Origin: Hominenteromicrobium mulieris
Lineage (GTDB): Bacteria; Bacillota; Clostridia; Oscillospirales; Acutalibacteraceae
Assembly: GCA_021029595.1 (NCBI GenBank)
Contig: JAJJOY010000002.1
Location: 248,001 to 312,000, forward strand
Length of the DNA: 64,000 nucleotides
Reading direction: 5' to 3'
A model generated the notes under the pieces. It saw nothing but the letters and a program-made list of their open reading frames with translations. It was not told the DNA's origin and searched no databases. The position numbers and the translations under genes are program-made. Shown here piece after piece: positions 1-7,444 of the stretch (positions are counted from its first letter, which is position 1; every line of letters starts with the position of its first letter).

Positions 1-978
1 GAGGCTCGCGGAACGGCCGGAGTTCATCAGGCCGCGGTCAATCACGCGGGAAAGGCTCGTCACGTCGATGTTGCCGCCGGAGACGATGCACACAACGCGC
101 TTGCCCTTTAAATCAAATTTATTGAACATCACGGCGGCAACGGAAGCAGCGCCCGCGCCCTCCGCGATCATTTTCTGCTTTTCGATGAGTGCCAAGATTG
201 CGCTCGAAACTTCGTCCTCGCTCACCAGCGCGATGTCATCCACATATTTTTTGACGATCTCAAACGTGTTGTCACCCGGGCGCTTTACGGCGATGCCGTC
301 CGCCACGGTCTGCACGGTGTCGAGTGTCTCGATCTTGCCGTCGTGAATGGAGTTGTACATGCTCGGTGCGCCGGTCATCTGTACGCCGTACACCTTCACG
401 CTCGGGCGGATGTGCTTTGCGGTGTACGCAATGCCGGAGATGAGTCCGCCGCCGCCCACCGGCACCACAATGGCATCGATGTTGTCAAGGTCATTCAGAA
501 CCTCCAGCGCGATGGTGCCTTGGCCCGCGATAACATCTTCGTCGTCAAACGGGTGCACGAACGTATAGCCCTCTTTTTCTTTCAATTCAATCGCCTTGTT
601 ATACGCGTCGTCGTAAACGCCCTCCACAAGGCAAACCTCTGCGCCGTAGCCCTTTGTGGCCTCCACCTTGGAGATCGGTGCGGAGTCCGGCAGACAGATG
701 AGCGATTTGATGCCGTTTTTCGTTGCCGCTAGCGCCACGCCCTGTGCGTGGTTGCCCGCGGAACAGGCAATAACGCCTTTCGCTTTCTCTTCTGCGGAAA
801 GCTGGGAGATCTTATACGCAGATCCGCGCACCTTAAAAGAGCCGGTGATCTGCAAATTCTCGGGCTTTAGGTACAGGTCGCAATCCGGCGCGATGCCGTA
901 GGTCTTCACGACGTTTGTTTCGCGGATGATGCTCTTTAGAACGGTTTGCGCATCAAATACTTTGTCTAATGATAACAT
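1..978 (-). CDS. ilvA: Threonine ammonia-lyase (threonine dehydratase), C-terminal part outside window
   Basis: PLP enzyme that deaminates threonine to 2-oxobutanoate, the first committed step to isoleucine or a catabolic route. The ATG at 978 follows AGGAAAGG, and 326 codons run off the left edge without a stop. Visible are the PLP-lysine motif TGSFKVRG (Lys about residue 49), the SAGNHAQGVA substrate loop at about 75, and the VGGGGL phosphate-binding loop at about 175. These are typical of the roughly 380-400-residue clostridial form, whose C-terminal ACT-like domain would lie outside the window. The gene is single and preceded by a T-box leader, which favours a biosynthetic ilvA role over catabolic tdcB, but the two cannot be separated without the C-terminus. 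Confidence 0.93.
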   Translation of the reverse strand, partial: MLSLDKVFDAQTVLKSIIRETNVVKTYGIAPDCDLYLKPENLQITGSFKVRGSAYKISQLSAEEKAKGVIACSAGNHAQGVALAATKNGIKSLICLPDSAPISKVEATKGYGAEVCLVEGVYDDAYNKAIELKEKEGYTFVHPFDDEDVIAGQGTIALEVLNDLDNIDAIVVPVGGGGLISGIAYTAKHIRPSVKVYGVQMTGAPSMYNSIHDGKIETLDTVQTVADGIAVKRPGDNTFEIVKKYVDDIALVSEDEVSSAILALIEKQKMIAEGAGAASVAAVMFNKFDLKGKRVVCIVSGGNIDVTSLSRVIDRGLMNSGRSASL

Positions 979-1082
979 GTTCTTCTGCCTTTCCTGCTGT
1001 GTTCGGTTTAAAGCCTTATGAATTTGAAAGTTTGTGCTTTCAAACTTGCAGCTTGTTTCCTTGTTCTTCCGCTTTGAAGTGT

Positions 1083-1366
1083 AAAAAAACCGCCTCAAAG
1101 CCGTTTATGCTTTGAGACGGGTGTAATAACTAAATTATGCACTCGCGGTACCACTCAAATTGCGGAGAACCTCCGCCACTCTTCGAAGTCCAATAACTTC
1201 TATGCACTGACGTAGCAATCACGGGATACCCTACTGAATTCGCTGTTCAGGCATCCGGCTCGGAAGGGAGAAATCTCTGCATCTCTGCACCGGTTCACAC
1301 CTTCCACCGGCTCTCTGAAACAGCTCTGCACAGACAGTCTTCGTCATCGCTTTTTGTTATGAAATT
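1083..1366 (-). promoter_or_regulatory. T-box riboswitch leader of threonine ammonia-lyase
   Basis: Read on the minus strand, the leader contains a stem I distal region (AGAGAGCCGGTGG...GAACCGGT), then the conserved T-box segment GAGTGGTACCGCGAG at about 1146-1160. An intrinsic terminator follows (CGTCTCAAAG / CTTTGAGGCGG then a T-run, 1083-1120). T-boxes sense uncharged tRNA and switch terminator to antiterminator, so the enzyme is expressed on amino-acid starvation. I could not assign the specifier codon with confidence; an isoleucine codon (AUU) occurs in the plausible area, which would fit the gene. Confidence 0.9.
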
Positions 1367-1372
1367 GAATAG

Positions 1373-1401
1373 ATTATAACACCCGCTTTCCCCGTTGTCA
1401 A
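1373..1401 (-). promoter_or_regulatory. Promoter of the T-box/ilvA transcript
   Basis: Perfect consensus TTGACA (1396-1401) - 17 bp - TATAAT (1373-1378) on the minus strand, placing transcription start near 1366, just upstream of stem I of the T-box. Confidence 0.85.
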
Positions 1402-1606
1402 TGCTTTTCGACCGCCTTGTCAAAATTTTTCTTTTGTAAGTTTTGCAGGAAACACCTTTTCTCCCATCGTTTTTTCCTTTTTTCGCAAATCGGGCGCTTT
1501 TTCCGCAATTCACGCAAAAAGTGTGGAAAACAACGTGCAAAATCCGCAGTTCTGCCATAGCCAAAATAAAAAAGGTATGATAAAATAAGAAGGTTGAAAA
1601 GAGACT

Positions 1607-3004
1607 ATGTATTATCGGGTGATTTTCGTGACAAAAAGTATGACAGAGGGTAAGCCCCTCAAGCTTATTCTGCAATTTGCGGTTCCGCTTTTGTTCGGCA
1701 ACCTCTTGCAGCAAATGTATAATCTGGTTGATGCCGCCATCGTCGGCCGTGTGCTCGGCACCGGCGCACTCGCCGCCGTCGGCGCTACAAGCAGCGTGCA
1801 GTTTCTGGTACTCGGTTTCTGCATCGGCATCTGCATCGGCTTCGGTATCCCCATCGCCAAAAGCTTCGGCGCAGAGCGTCTTGATAAAATGCGTTCGTAC
1901 ATTTTCAACTCCGTGCTGCTTACCGCCTTATTCGCGGTGCTCATCACGGCGGTATGTTCACTGTGCTGCACGCTCATTTTGCAAATGCTCTCTGTGCCGC
2001 AGGATGTTTTTGACGACGCCTACGCGTATCTCATCGTCATTTTCCTCGGCATCCCCTTTACCTTATTATACAATCTGCTCTCCAGCATCCTGCGCTCCGT
2101 CGGTGACAGCCGCACGCCGTTCCTGTTCCTCGCCATCTCGACCGTCCTGAATATCGGTCTTGACCTGCTCTGCATCATTGTCTTCAAGTGGGGCGTTGCG
2201 GGCGCGGCTATCGCCACCATCGCAGCGCAGGCGGTCAGCGGCATTTTGTGCCTCATCTATATCCGCTTCCGCGTGCCGCTCCTCACGCTTTCCCGCGCAG
2301 ACTGCAAAGCGGATGCGGAATCCATCCGTGACCTCGTCGTCATGGGCATCCCCATGGGGCTTCAAACCTCCATCACAGCCATCGGCAGCATGGTCATGCA
2401 GGCAGCGAACAACGGTCTCGGCAGCGTGTACGTTTCGGGCTTCACGGCCGGCATGCGCCTGAAGCAGTTCTGCATGTGCCCGTTTGATGCCCTCGGCTCT
2501 GCTGTTTCCGTCTTCTGCGGTCAGAATCTCGGTGCAAAAAAGCCGGAGCGCATTCGGCAGGGCGTACGGCTCGGCGTCATCGTCGGCGTCGCCTACGGCT
2601 TCTGCATCGGCCTTGTCATGATCTTCTTCGGCCGCAGCATGTCCACGCTCTTTGTTGAATCGAGTGCAGGCGACGTGCTCGACGCTTCCGCAAAATATCT
2701 GCGCTGCATGGGCTACTTCTTCTGGAGTCTCGGCATCCTCAACATCTGCCGTATGGCGACACAGGGCATCGGCTTCTCCGGCCGCGCGGTATTCTCCGGC
2801 GTAACGGAAATGTTCGCGCGCTCCATCGTCAGCCTCGGCTTTGTCGGCGCGTTCGGCTATACGGCTATCTGTTTCTCGGATCAAACCGCGTGGATCGCCG
2901 CCGTGCTCTACATCACCCCCACCTGCCTGCACTGCATTAAGAAAGTCACAAAGCAGATCGAAGCGGAAAAAGCGAACGCCAATCTCTCCGAAAGCGTTGG
3001 TTAA
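1607..3004 (+). CDS. MATE family multidrug/cation antiporter
   Basis: Integral membrane exporter of the MATE (NorM/DinF-like) family, expected to expel cationic compounds using Na+ or H+. About 465 residues with twelve hydrophobic segments. The N-terminus TEGKPLKLILQFAVPLLF... and NLVDAAIVGRVLG is the family hallmark, and the motif recurs in the second half as expected for the pseudo-twofold fold. The ATG at 1607 has a weak distal AAGG. A GTG at 1628, in frame and preceded by GGGTGA, would give the more usual N-terminus (VTKSMTEGKPLKL) and may be the true start. It stands alone; the next gene is 235 bp away behind a cluster of hairpins. Substrate unknown. Confidence 0.9.
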   Translation: MYYRVIFVTKSMTEGKPLKLILQFAVPLLFGNLLQQMYNLVDAAIVGRVLGTGALAAVGATSSVQFLVLGFCIGICIGFGIPIAKSFGAERLDKMRSYIFNSVLLTALFAVLITAVCSLCCTLILQMLSVPQDVFDDAYAYLIVIFLGIPFTLLYNLLSSILRSVGDSRTPFLFLAISTVLNIGLDLLCIIVFKWGVAGAAIATIAAQAVSGILCLIYIRFRVPLLTLSRADCKADAESIRDLVVMGIPMGLQTSITAIGSMVMQAANNGLGSVYVSGFTAGMRLKQFCMCPFDALGSAVSVFCGQNLGAKKPERIRQGVRLGVIVGVAYGFCIGLVMIFFGRSMSTLFVESSAGDVLDASAKYLRCMGYFFWSLGILNICRMATQGIGFSGRAVFSGVTEMFARSIVSLGFVGAFGYTAICFSDQTAWIAAVLYITPTCLHCIKKVTKQIEAEKANANLSESVG

Positions 3005-3238
3005 AAGTTTTTGATCCAACTTTTTTCAAAAAGTCGGTCGGATTCCAAAGGTGAAACCTTTGGTCGTCGTCCGCAGACGACGAAACCCTTTTGCCTACCC
3101 AAAAATCAGGAGAATAGGTTCAACTGTCCGGTGGACAGTTGAACCGCGAGGGACTCAATTAGGGATCCCTTGAAAGGCTTGCCCTGCAAGCCTTTAGAAA
3201 AAGCTTCCCCATCTCAACTATATAAAAGGAACCCATCT
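3005..3238. repeat. Intergenic block of stacked inverted repeats
   Basis: Four hairpins in 190 bp: CCAAAGG/CCTTTGG (3045-3063), TCGTCGT/ACGACGA (3064-3083), a 13-bp perfect stem GGTTCAACTGTCC/GGACAGTTGAACC with a 3-nt loop (3117-3145), and AAAGGCTTGC/GCAAGCCTTT (3173-3195). There is no open reading frame of note. It resembles the non-autonomous intergenic hairpin repeats (REP/MITE-like) of clostridia; one stem may also terminate the upstream MATE transcript. Confidence 0.6.
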
Positions 3239-4441
3239 ATGAATGAAACGATTGTAACACTCAAAAAAGGCGAAGGCCGCGCTTTCAAAGCGGGCGGTCT
3301 TTGGATCTATGACAACGAGATCGAAAGCATCCACGGCACGTTCAAAAACGGCGCCGTCGTCACCGTGCAGGAGCAAAACGGCTGCCCGCTCGGCCGCGGC
3401 TTCATCAACCAGAACTCCAAGATCCGCGTCCGCATGCTCACCCGCGACGCGTCACAGGAGATTGACGACGCGTTCCTCGAGATGCGCGTGCGCAACGCCT
3501 GGGCATACCGCAAGCGCACGGTCGATACCTCCGCCTGCCGCGTCATTTTCGGCGAAGCGGATTTCCTACCCGGCCTTGTCATCGATAAATTCTCCGATGT
3601 CCTCGTCGTCGAGTCCCTCGCGCTCGGCATCGATAAAATGAAGCTGCAGATCGTTGACATCTTAAAGAAAGTCCTGCTCGAAGACGGCATCAAAATTCGC
3701 GGCGTGTACGAGCGCAGCGACGCCAAAGAGCGATTAAAAGAAGGCATGGACCGCAAAAAGGGCTTCATCGGCGACGAATTCGACACCGATGTCGAGATCG
3801 TCGAAAACGGCGTGCGCTACATCGTGGACGTTAAAGACGGCCAGAAGACCGGCTTTTTCCTCGACCAAAAATATAACCGTCTCGCCATGCAGCGCATCTG
3901 CAAGGATATGGATGTGCTCGATTGCTTCACACACACGGGCTCCTTCGCGCTGAACGCCGGCATCGCGGGCGCAAAGCACGTCCTTGGTGTAGACGCGTCC
4001 GAGCTCGCCGTCGCGCAGGCGCAGAAAAACGCCGCTCTAAATCATCTTTCCGATACGGTCGAGTTCAAGTGCGCCGACGTTTTTGACCTGCTCCCCGCGC
4101 TCGAAAACGAAGGCAAGCAGTTCGACGTCGTCATTCTCGATCCCCCGGCGTTCACAAAATCCAAAAACGCCATTAAAAACGCCGTCAAGGGCTACCGCGA
4201 GATTAACCTGCGCGGCATGAAGCTCGTCAAGGACGGCGGCTACCTTGCCACCTGCTCCTGCTCGCACTACATGAACGCCGAGCTTTTCGCCCAGACCATT
4301 GGGCAGGCCGCGCGTGCCGCGCACTGCCGCCTGCGTCAGGTGGAGTTCCGCACCCAGTCGCCGGATCATCCCATTTTGTGGAGTGCCGACGAATCCTATT
4401 ACCTCAAGTTCTATATTTTTCAAGTCTGTCACGAGCACTGA
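3239..4441 (+). CDS. rlmI: Class I rRNA large-subunit methyltransferase, RlmI-like
   Basis: SAM-dependent RNA methyltransferase of the RlmI (23S rRNA m5C1962) family, about 400 residues. The start at 3239 follows AAGGA; upstream in-frame ATGs lie within the hairpin block and are unlikely. Residues 1-75 form a PUA-like RNA-binding domain (LKKGEGRAFKAGGLWIYDNEI). The Rossmann SAM site is at about 225-260 (DVLDCFTHTGSFALNAG, then LGVDAS), motif IV is VILDPPAFTKSK at about 300, and the CSCSH segment is at about 340. It precedes a second MATE gene with only 14 bp between stop and start, so the two are probably co-transcribed. Confidence 0.9.
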   Translation: MNETIVTLKKGEGRAFKAGGLWIYDNEIESIHGTFKNGAVVTVQEQNGCPLGRGFINQNSKIRVRMLTRDASQEIDDAFLEMRVRNAWAYRKRTVDTSACRVIFGEADFLPGLVIDKFSDVLVVESLALGIDKMKLQIVDILKKVLLEDGIKIRGVYERSDAKERLKEGMDRKKGFIGDEFDTDVEIVENGVRYIVDVKDGQKTGFFLDQKYNRLAMQRICKDMDVLDCFTHTGSFALNAGIAGAKHVLGVDASELAVAQAQKNAALNHLSDTVEFKCADVFDLLPALENEGKQFDVVILDPPAFTKSKNAIKNAVKGYREINLRGMKLVKDGGYLATCSCSHYMNAELFAQTIGQAARAAHCRLRQVEFRTQSPDHPILWSADESYYLKFYIFQVCHEH

Positions 4442-4455
4442 GGAGGCGCTTTTCC

Positions 4456-5820
4456 TTGAAGTTCACAAACGACCTCGGGTCGGATAACATTAAAGGCCTC
4501 GTCTGGACCTTGGCCGTTCCCTCCATGCTCTCGCAGCTCGTCAGCGTACTGTACAGCATTGTAGACCGTATGTACATCGGCAATATTCCGAGCAACGGCA
4601 CGCAGGCGCTCGCGGGCGTCGGCGTGTGCGGCCCCATCGTCACGCTCATCTCGTCGTTTGCGTTTCTCGTCGGCATCGGCGGTGCGCCGCTTGTCAGCAT
4701 CAACCTTGGCGAAAAGAACATAGACGCCGCTAAAAAAGTCATCGCAAACTGCTTCGTGTACATTTTGACCCTCGCTGTGCCCGTCACGGTGCTGGCCTAT
4801 ATCTTCCGCTGCCCCATTTTGCTCACGTTTGGCGCGACCGAGGCCGTTTACCCCTACGCCGAGACCTACTTTTCGCTCTATCTTATCGGCACGGTCTTCG
4901 CCCTCACCGCCACAGGCATGAACCAGTTTATCATCACACAGGGCCACAGCCGCAGCGGCATGTTCTCCGTTTTAATCGGCGCCATCATCAACATTGTGCT
5001 CGACCCCATTTTTATCTTCGCTCTCCATATGGGCGTCGCGGGCGCGGCCATCGCCACGGTCATTTCGCAGGTTGCAAGCTGTGCGTTTGTGCTGTGCGTC
5101 CTGTTCGGCAAACATATCGAAGTTCCCATCACATTTGGCGGATACGATTTAAAAGTCATCGGCCGTGTGACGAGCATCGGCATGAGCGCGTTTCTCATTA
5201 TTCTTTTCGATAACGTCATGCTCATCTCGCTCAACATGATGCTTCAGCGCTACGGCGGCGACAACAGCGACATGCTCCTCACCTGCAACACCATCGTGCA
5301 AAGCTTCGAGCTGCTCATCACCATGCCGCTCGGCGGCCTCACCATGGGCACACAGACCATTTTAGGCTACAATTTAGGCGCACGCCGTCCGGAGAAAATC
5401 CTTCGCGCGCAGCGGTACATCTTCGTCATCGCGGTCAGCTTTTGCGTCCTCATGACGCTCGCCGCGCAGACCATCCCGCATCTCTTTGCAGGCATTTTCA
5501 CCAAAGAACCCGAATACATTGCCATGACGGCGCGGCTCATCCGTATTTACACGCTCGGCACCGTGTTGCTTGGCATGCAGTACGAGATTGTGGACGGCTT
5601 TACGGGCATGGGCGTCGTCAAAATCGCGCTGCCGCTTTCGGTCTTTCGCAAGGTCATCTTCTTTGCGTGCATTTTCATCCTGCCGCGCTTCCTGCCCATC
5701 GAGCAGATCTTCTTCTGCGAGCCCATCTCGGATATTTTACCGCCGCTCGTCTCCATTTTGGTCTACGCACTCACCATCAAACGCGTTATTAACCGCGGTC
5801 CGCAAAAGCAGATCGCCTGA
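4456..5820 (+). CDS. MATE family efflux transporter (second)
   Basis: About 454-residue MATE transporter with the NorM-type N-terminal pattern (LVWTLAVPSMLSQLVSVLYSIVDRMYIGNI). The start is taken as TTG at 4456 because a full GAGGAGG sits at 4440-4446, nine bases upstream; starting earlier at 4378 would overlap the preceding methyltransferase and lacks such a site. It is diverged from the MATE at 1607 rather than a recent copy. The role is probably export of drugs or metabolites; substrate not inferable. Confidence 0.9.
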   Translation: MKFTNDLGSDNIKGLVWTLAVPSMLSQLVSVLYSIVDRMYIGNIPSNGTQALAGVGVCGPIVTLISSFAFLVGIGGAPLVSINLGEKNIDAAKKVIANCFVYILTLAVPVTVLAYIFRCPILLTFGATEAVYPYAETYFSLYLIGTVFALTATGMNQFIITQGHSRSGMFSVLIGAIINIVLDPIFIFALHMGVAGAAIATVISQVASCAFVLCVLFGKHIEVPITFGGYDLKVIGRVTSIGMSAFLIILFDNVMLISLNMMLQRYGGDNSDMLLTCNTIVQSFELLITMPLGGLTMGTQTILGYNLGARRPEKILRAQRYIFVIAVSFCVLMTLAAQTIPHLFAGIFTKEPEYIAMTARLIRIYTLGTVLLGMQYEIVDGFTGMGVVKIALPLSVFRKVIFFACIFILPRFLPIEQIFFCEPISDILPPLVSILVYALTIKRVINRGPQKQIA

Positions 5821-5854
5821 CTTCTGTAAATCTTTTCCGAAAGGACTGTTTTAA

Positions 5855-6364
5855 ATGGCATTTCGTTCCGTACCGTATGACTCCCTGTCTTTAAACCCGT
5901 TCACAAAAATCGGCAAAGAGTGGGCCCTGCTCACCGCCGGCGATGAAAACGGATTCAACACCATGACCGTCTCCTGGGGCGCCATGGGCTTCATGTGGGG
6001 CAAGCCGTCCGTCACCGTGTATATCCGCCCGCAGCGCTACACGAAAGAGTTTGTCGATACCCGCGATACTTTCACGCTCTCGTTCTACCCCGCAGAGAAA
6101 AAAGACGCACTCTCCTACCTCGGTAAAGTTTCCGGCCGTGATGAAGACAAGGTCAAAAAAGTCGGCTTCACCCCGGCGTTCACAAACGGCAATGCGTATT
6201 TTGAAGAAGCGGAGCTCGTGCTCGTCTGCCGCAAAATGAGCCGCACGCCGTTAAGACCCGAGCAGTTCCTCGACGAAACCGTAGACGGACGCTGGTACCC
6301 GAACAAGGACTACCACGAAATGTACATCGCAGAAGTCATCGATGTGCTCGTCAAAGAATCATAA
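5855..6364 (+). CDS. Flavin reductase-like, FMN-binding split-barrel protein
   Basis: 169 residues of the flavin reductase-like/flavoredoxin group. The segment WALLTAGDENGFNTMTVSWG followed by KPSVTVYIRPQRYT is the FMN-binding split-barrel core, and residues about 70-110 continue the fold (FTLSFYPAEKKDALSYLGKVSGRDEDK). Such proteins bind FMN and pass electrons from NAD(P)H or ferredoxin to an unknown acceptor. A clear AAAGGACT site precedes the ATG, 34 bp after the MATE gene, so it may be the last gene of the rlmI-MATE operon; a strong terminator follows at 6372. Confidence 0.88.
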   Translation: MAFRSVPYDSLSLNPFTKIGKEWALLTAGDENGFNTMTVSWGAMGFMWGKPSVTVYIRPQRYTKEFVDTRDTFTLSFYPAEKKDALSYLGKVSGRDEDKVKKVGFTPAFTNGNAYFEEAELVLVCRKMSRTPLRPEQFLDETVDGRWYPNKDYHEMYIAEVIDVLVKES

Positions 6365-6371
6365 AAAGCAC

Positions 6372-6415
6372 AAAACCGCCGCATACCGGAGAAATTTCGG
6401 TATGCGGCGGTTTTC
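6372..6415. terminator. Bidirectional rho-independent terminator
   Basis: A 14-bp stem ACCGCCGCATACCG / CGGTATGCGGCGGT flanked by A-run and T-run. It ends the flavin-reductase transcript and would also stop a leftward transcript from the candidate small gene at 6433-6579. Confidence 0.9.
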
Positions 6416-6432
6416 TCATATCTATCCTGTTT

Positions 6433-6579
6433 TTAAACGCATTCACCGAAGCAATCCTTAATCTCCGTCATGCGCGTCATCTGCTTTACGCCAAACGGAC
6501 AGCGCTTCGGCAAGTATCGCGTTATCAAATAGTCTTTTTGCGCGTTTTCCTTGCGATTTTGCAGGGATTGTGCTACCAT
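6433..6579 (-). CDS. Candidate 48-residue small protein
   Basis: A short open frame in otherwise empty sequence, ATG at 6579 preceded by AGGAAAC, ending just before the bidirectional terminator. The product is basic with three cysteines near the end (KRCPFGVKQM and then DCFGECV). I do not recognise a family. Support is the ribosome site, a balanced amino-acid composition and the downstream terminator on its strand; against it are its small size and the lack of any database check. Confidence 0.4.
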   Translation of the reverse strand: MVAQSLQNRKENAQKDYLITRYLPKRCPFGVKQMTRMTEIKDCFGECV

Positions 6580-6613
6580 GTTTCCTATAAATTCAAAAAA
6601 GGAGGGACACCGT

Positions 6614-6706
6614 ATGACGTTTGTCTCCACAAAAAAATTAGAAAAGCCCATCCCGGAGGGCATGTCCCCGCAGAAAGCACCGTGCGGGTCTGCCTTTGCA
6701 AGATAA
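6614..6706 (+). CDS. Candidate 30-residue small protein upstream of DUF1461 gene
   Basis: A 30-codon frame beginning MTFVSTKKLEKPIPEGMSPQ and ending SAFAR, with a perfect AGGAGGG seven bases before its ATG, 20 bp ahead of the membrane-protein gene at 6727. The strength of the ribosome site argues that it is translated; it could be a small protein or a leader peptide. A weak promoter (TTGCGA, 17 bp, TACCAT) lies upstream. Unrecognised family. Confidence 0.5.
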   Translation: MTFVSTKKLEKPIPEGMSPQKAPCGSAFAR

Positions 6707-6726
6707 AAAATTCGGAGGTATTTCCC

Positions 6727-7395
6727 GTGTCTGATAAACTTCAAAAATCCCCGTTGGCGGTCGTTTTCAATATCGTGCTCGCCGTCGCGCTCGTGCTGTT
6801 CATTATCAGCGCCGCTGTCGTCTTCACGCTCAATTTCCGTCCGCTCTATTATTTTGACGTTGACCATTTAAACATCACCGCCATGTCCGGCCTGCCGCGC
6901 GAGGAAATTTTGCAGAACTACAACGTGCTCATCGATTACAACTCCATTTTCGGCACAAAAGTTCTGAATTTCCCCACGCTCGCCATGAGCGAGAGCGGCC
7001 GCATCCATTTTGAAGAAGTCAAAAACGTGTTCGGCGTCTTCGAGATCACGCTCATCGTCAGCGGCATTTTGAGCCTTGCGGGCATCATCTACCGCCATTT
7101 TAAAAAGAACCCGGGGTATCTGCTGCTTTCCGGCATTTTAACGGTCGCCATTCCCGCAGCGCTCGGTGTACTCATCGCCTTAAACTGGGAAACGGTGTTC
7201 GTCCTATTCCATAAGATTGTCTTCCATAACAACTATTGGATCTTCGATGCCGCAACAGACCCCGTCATCACCATTTTGCCCGATACCTTTTTCATGCACT
7301 GCGCTTTGATGATCCTGGCGCTCGTGGTACTGGGCAGCATCATCTGCCTGCTCGCATACAGGCACGCAAAGCATAAAAAGACGCACACCGCCTAA
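6727..7395 (+). CDS. TIGR01906/DUF1461 family integral membrane protein
   Basis: About 222 residues, GTG start at 6727 chosen because GGAGG lies nine bases upstream. The family core is DHLNITAMSGLPREEILQNY ... LIDYNSIF ... LNFPTLAMSESGRIHFEEVK, an extracellular segment between the first and second membrane spans. Four transmembrane helices are visible (residues about 10-35, 100-120, 130-155, 190-215). Function of the family is unknown. It follows a 30-codon frame and precedes an FAD enzyme by 50 bp. Confidence 0.85.
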   Translation: MSDKLQKSPLAVVFNIVLAVALVLFIISAAVVFTLNFRPLYYFDVDHLNITAMSGLPREEILQNYNVLIDYNSIFGTKVLNFPTLAMSESGRIHFEEVKNVFGVFEITLIVSGILSLAGIIYRHFKKNPGYLLLSGILTVAIPAALGVLIALNWETVFVLFHKIVFHNNYWIFDAATDPVITILPDTFFMHCALMILALVVLGSIICLLAYRHAKHKKTHTA

Positions 7396-7444
7396 AGCTT
7401 TGCTGAAGCTCCGCTTTTCACACTCAAACAAGGAGGGATCTGCT

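Noticed and set aside
2066-3019. A 317-codon minus-strand frame opposite the first MATE gene
   Set aside because: Antisense shadow, very rich in Ala/Asp/Glu/His, no ribosome site or family.
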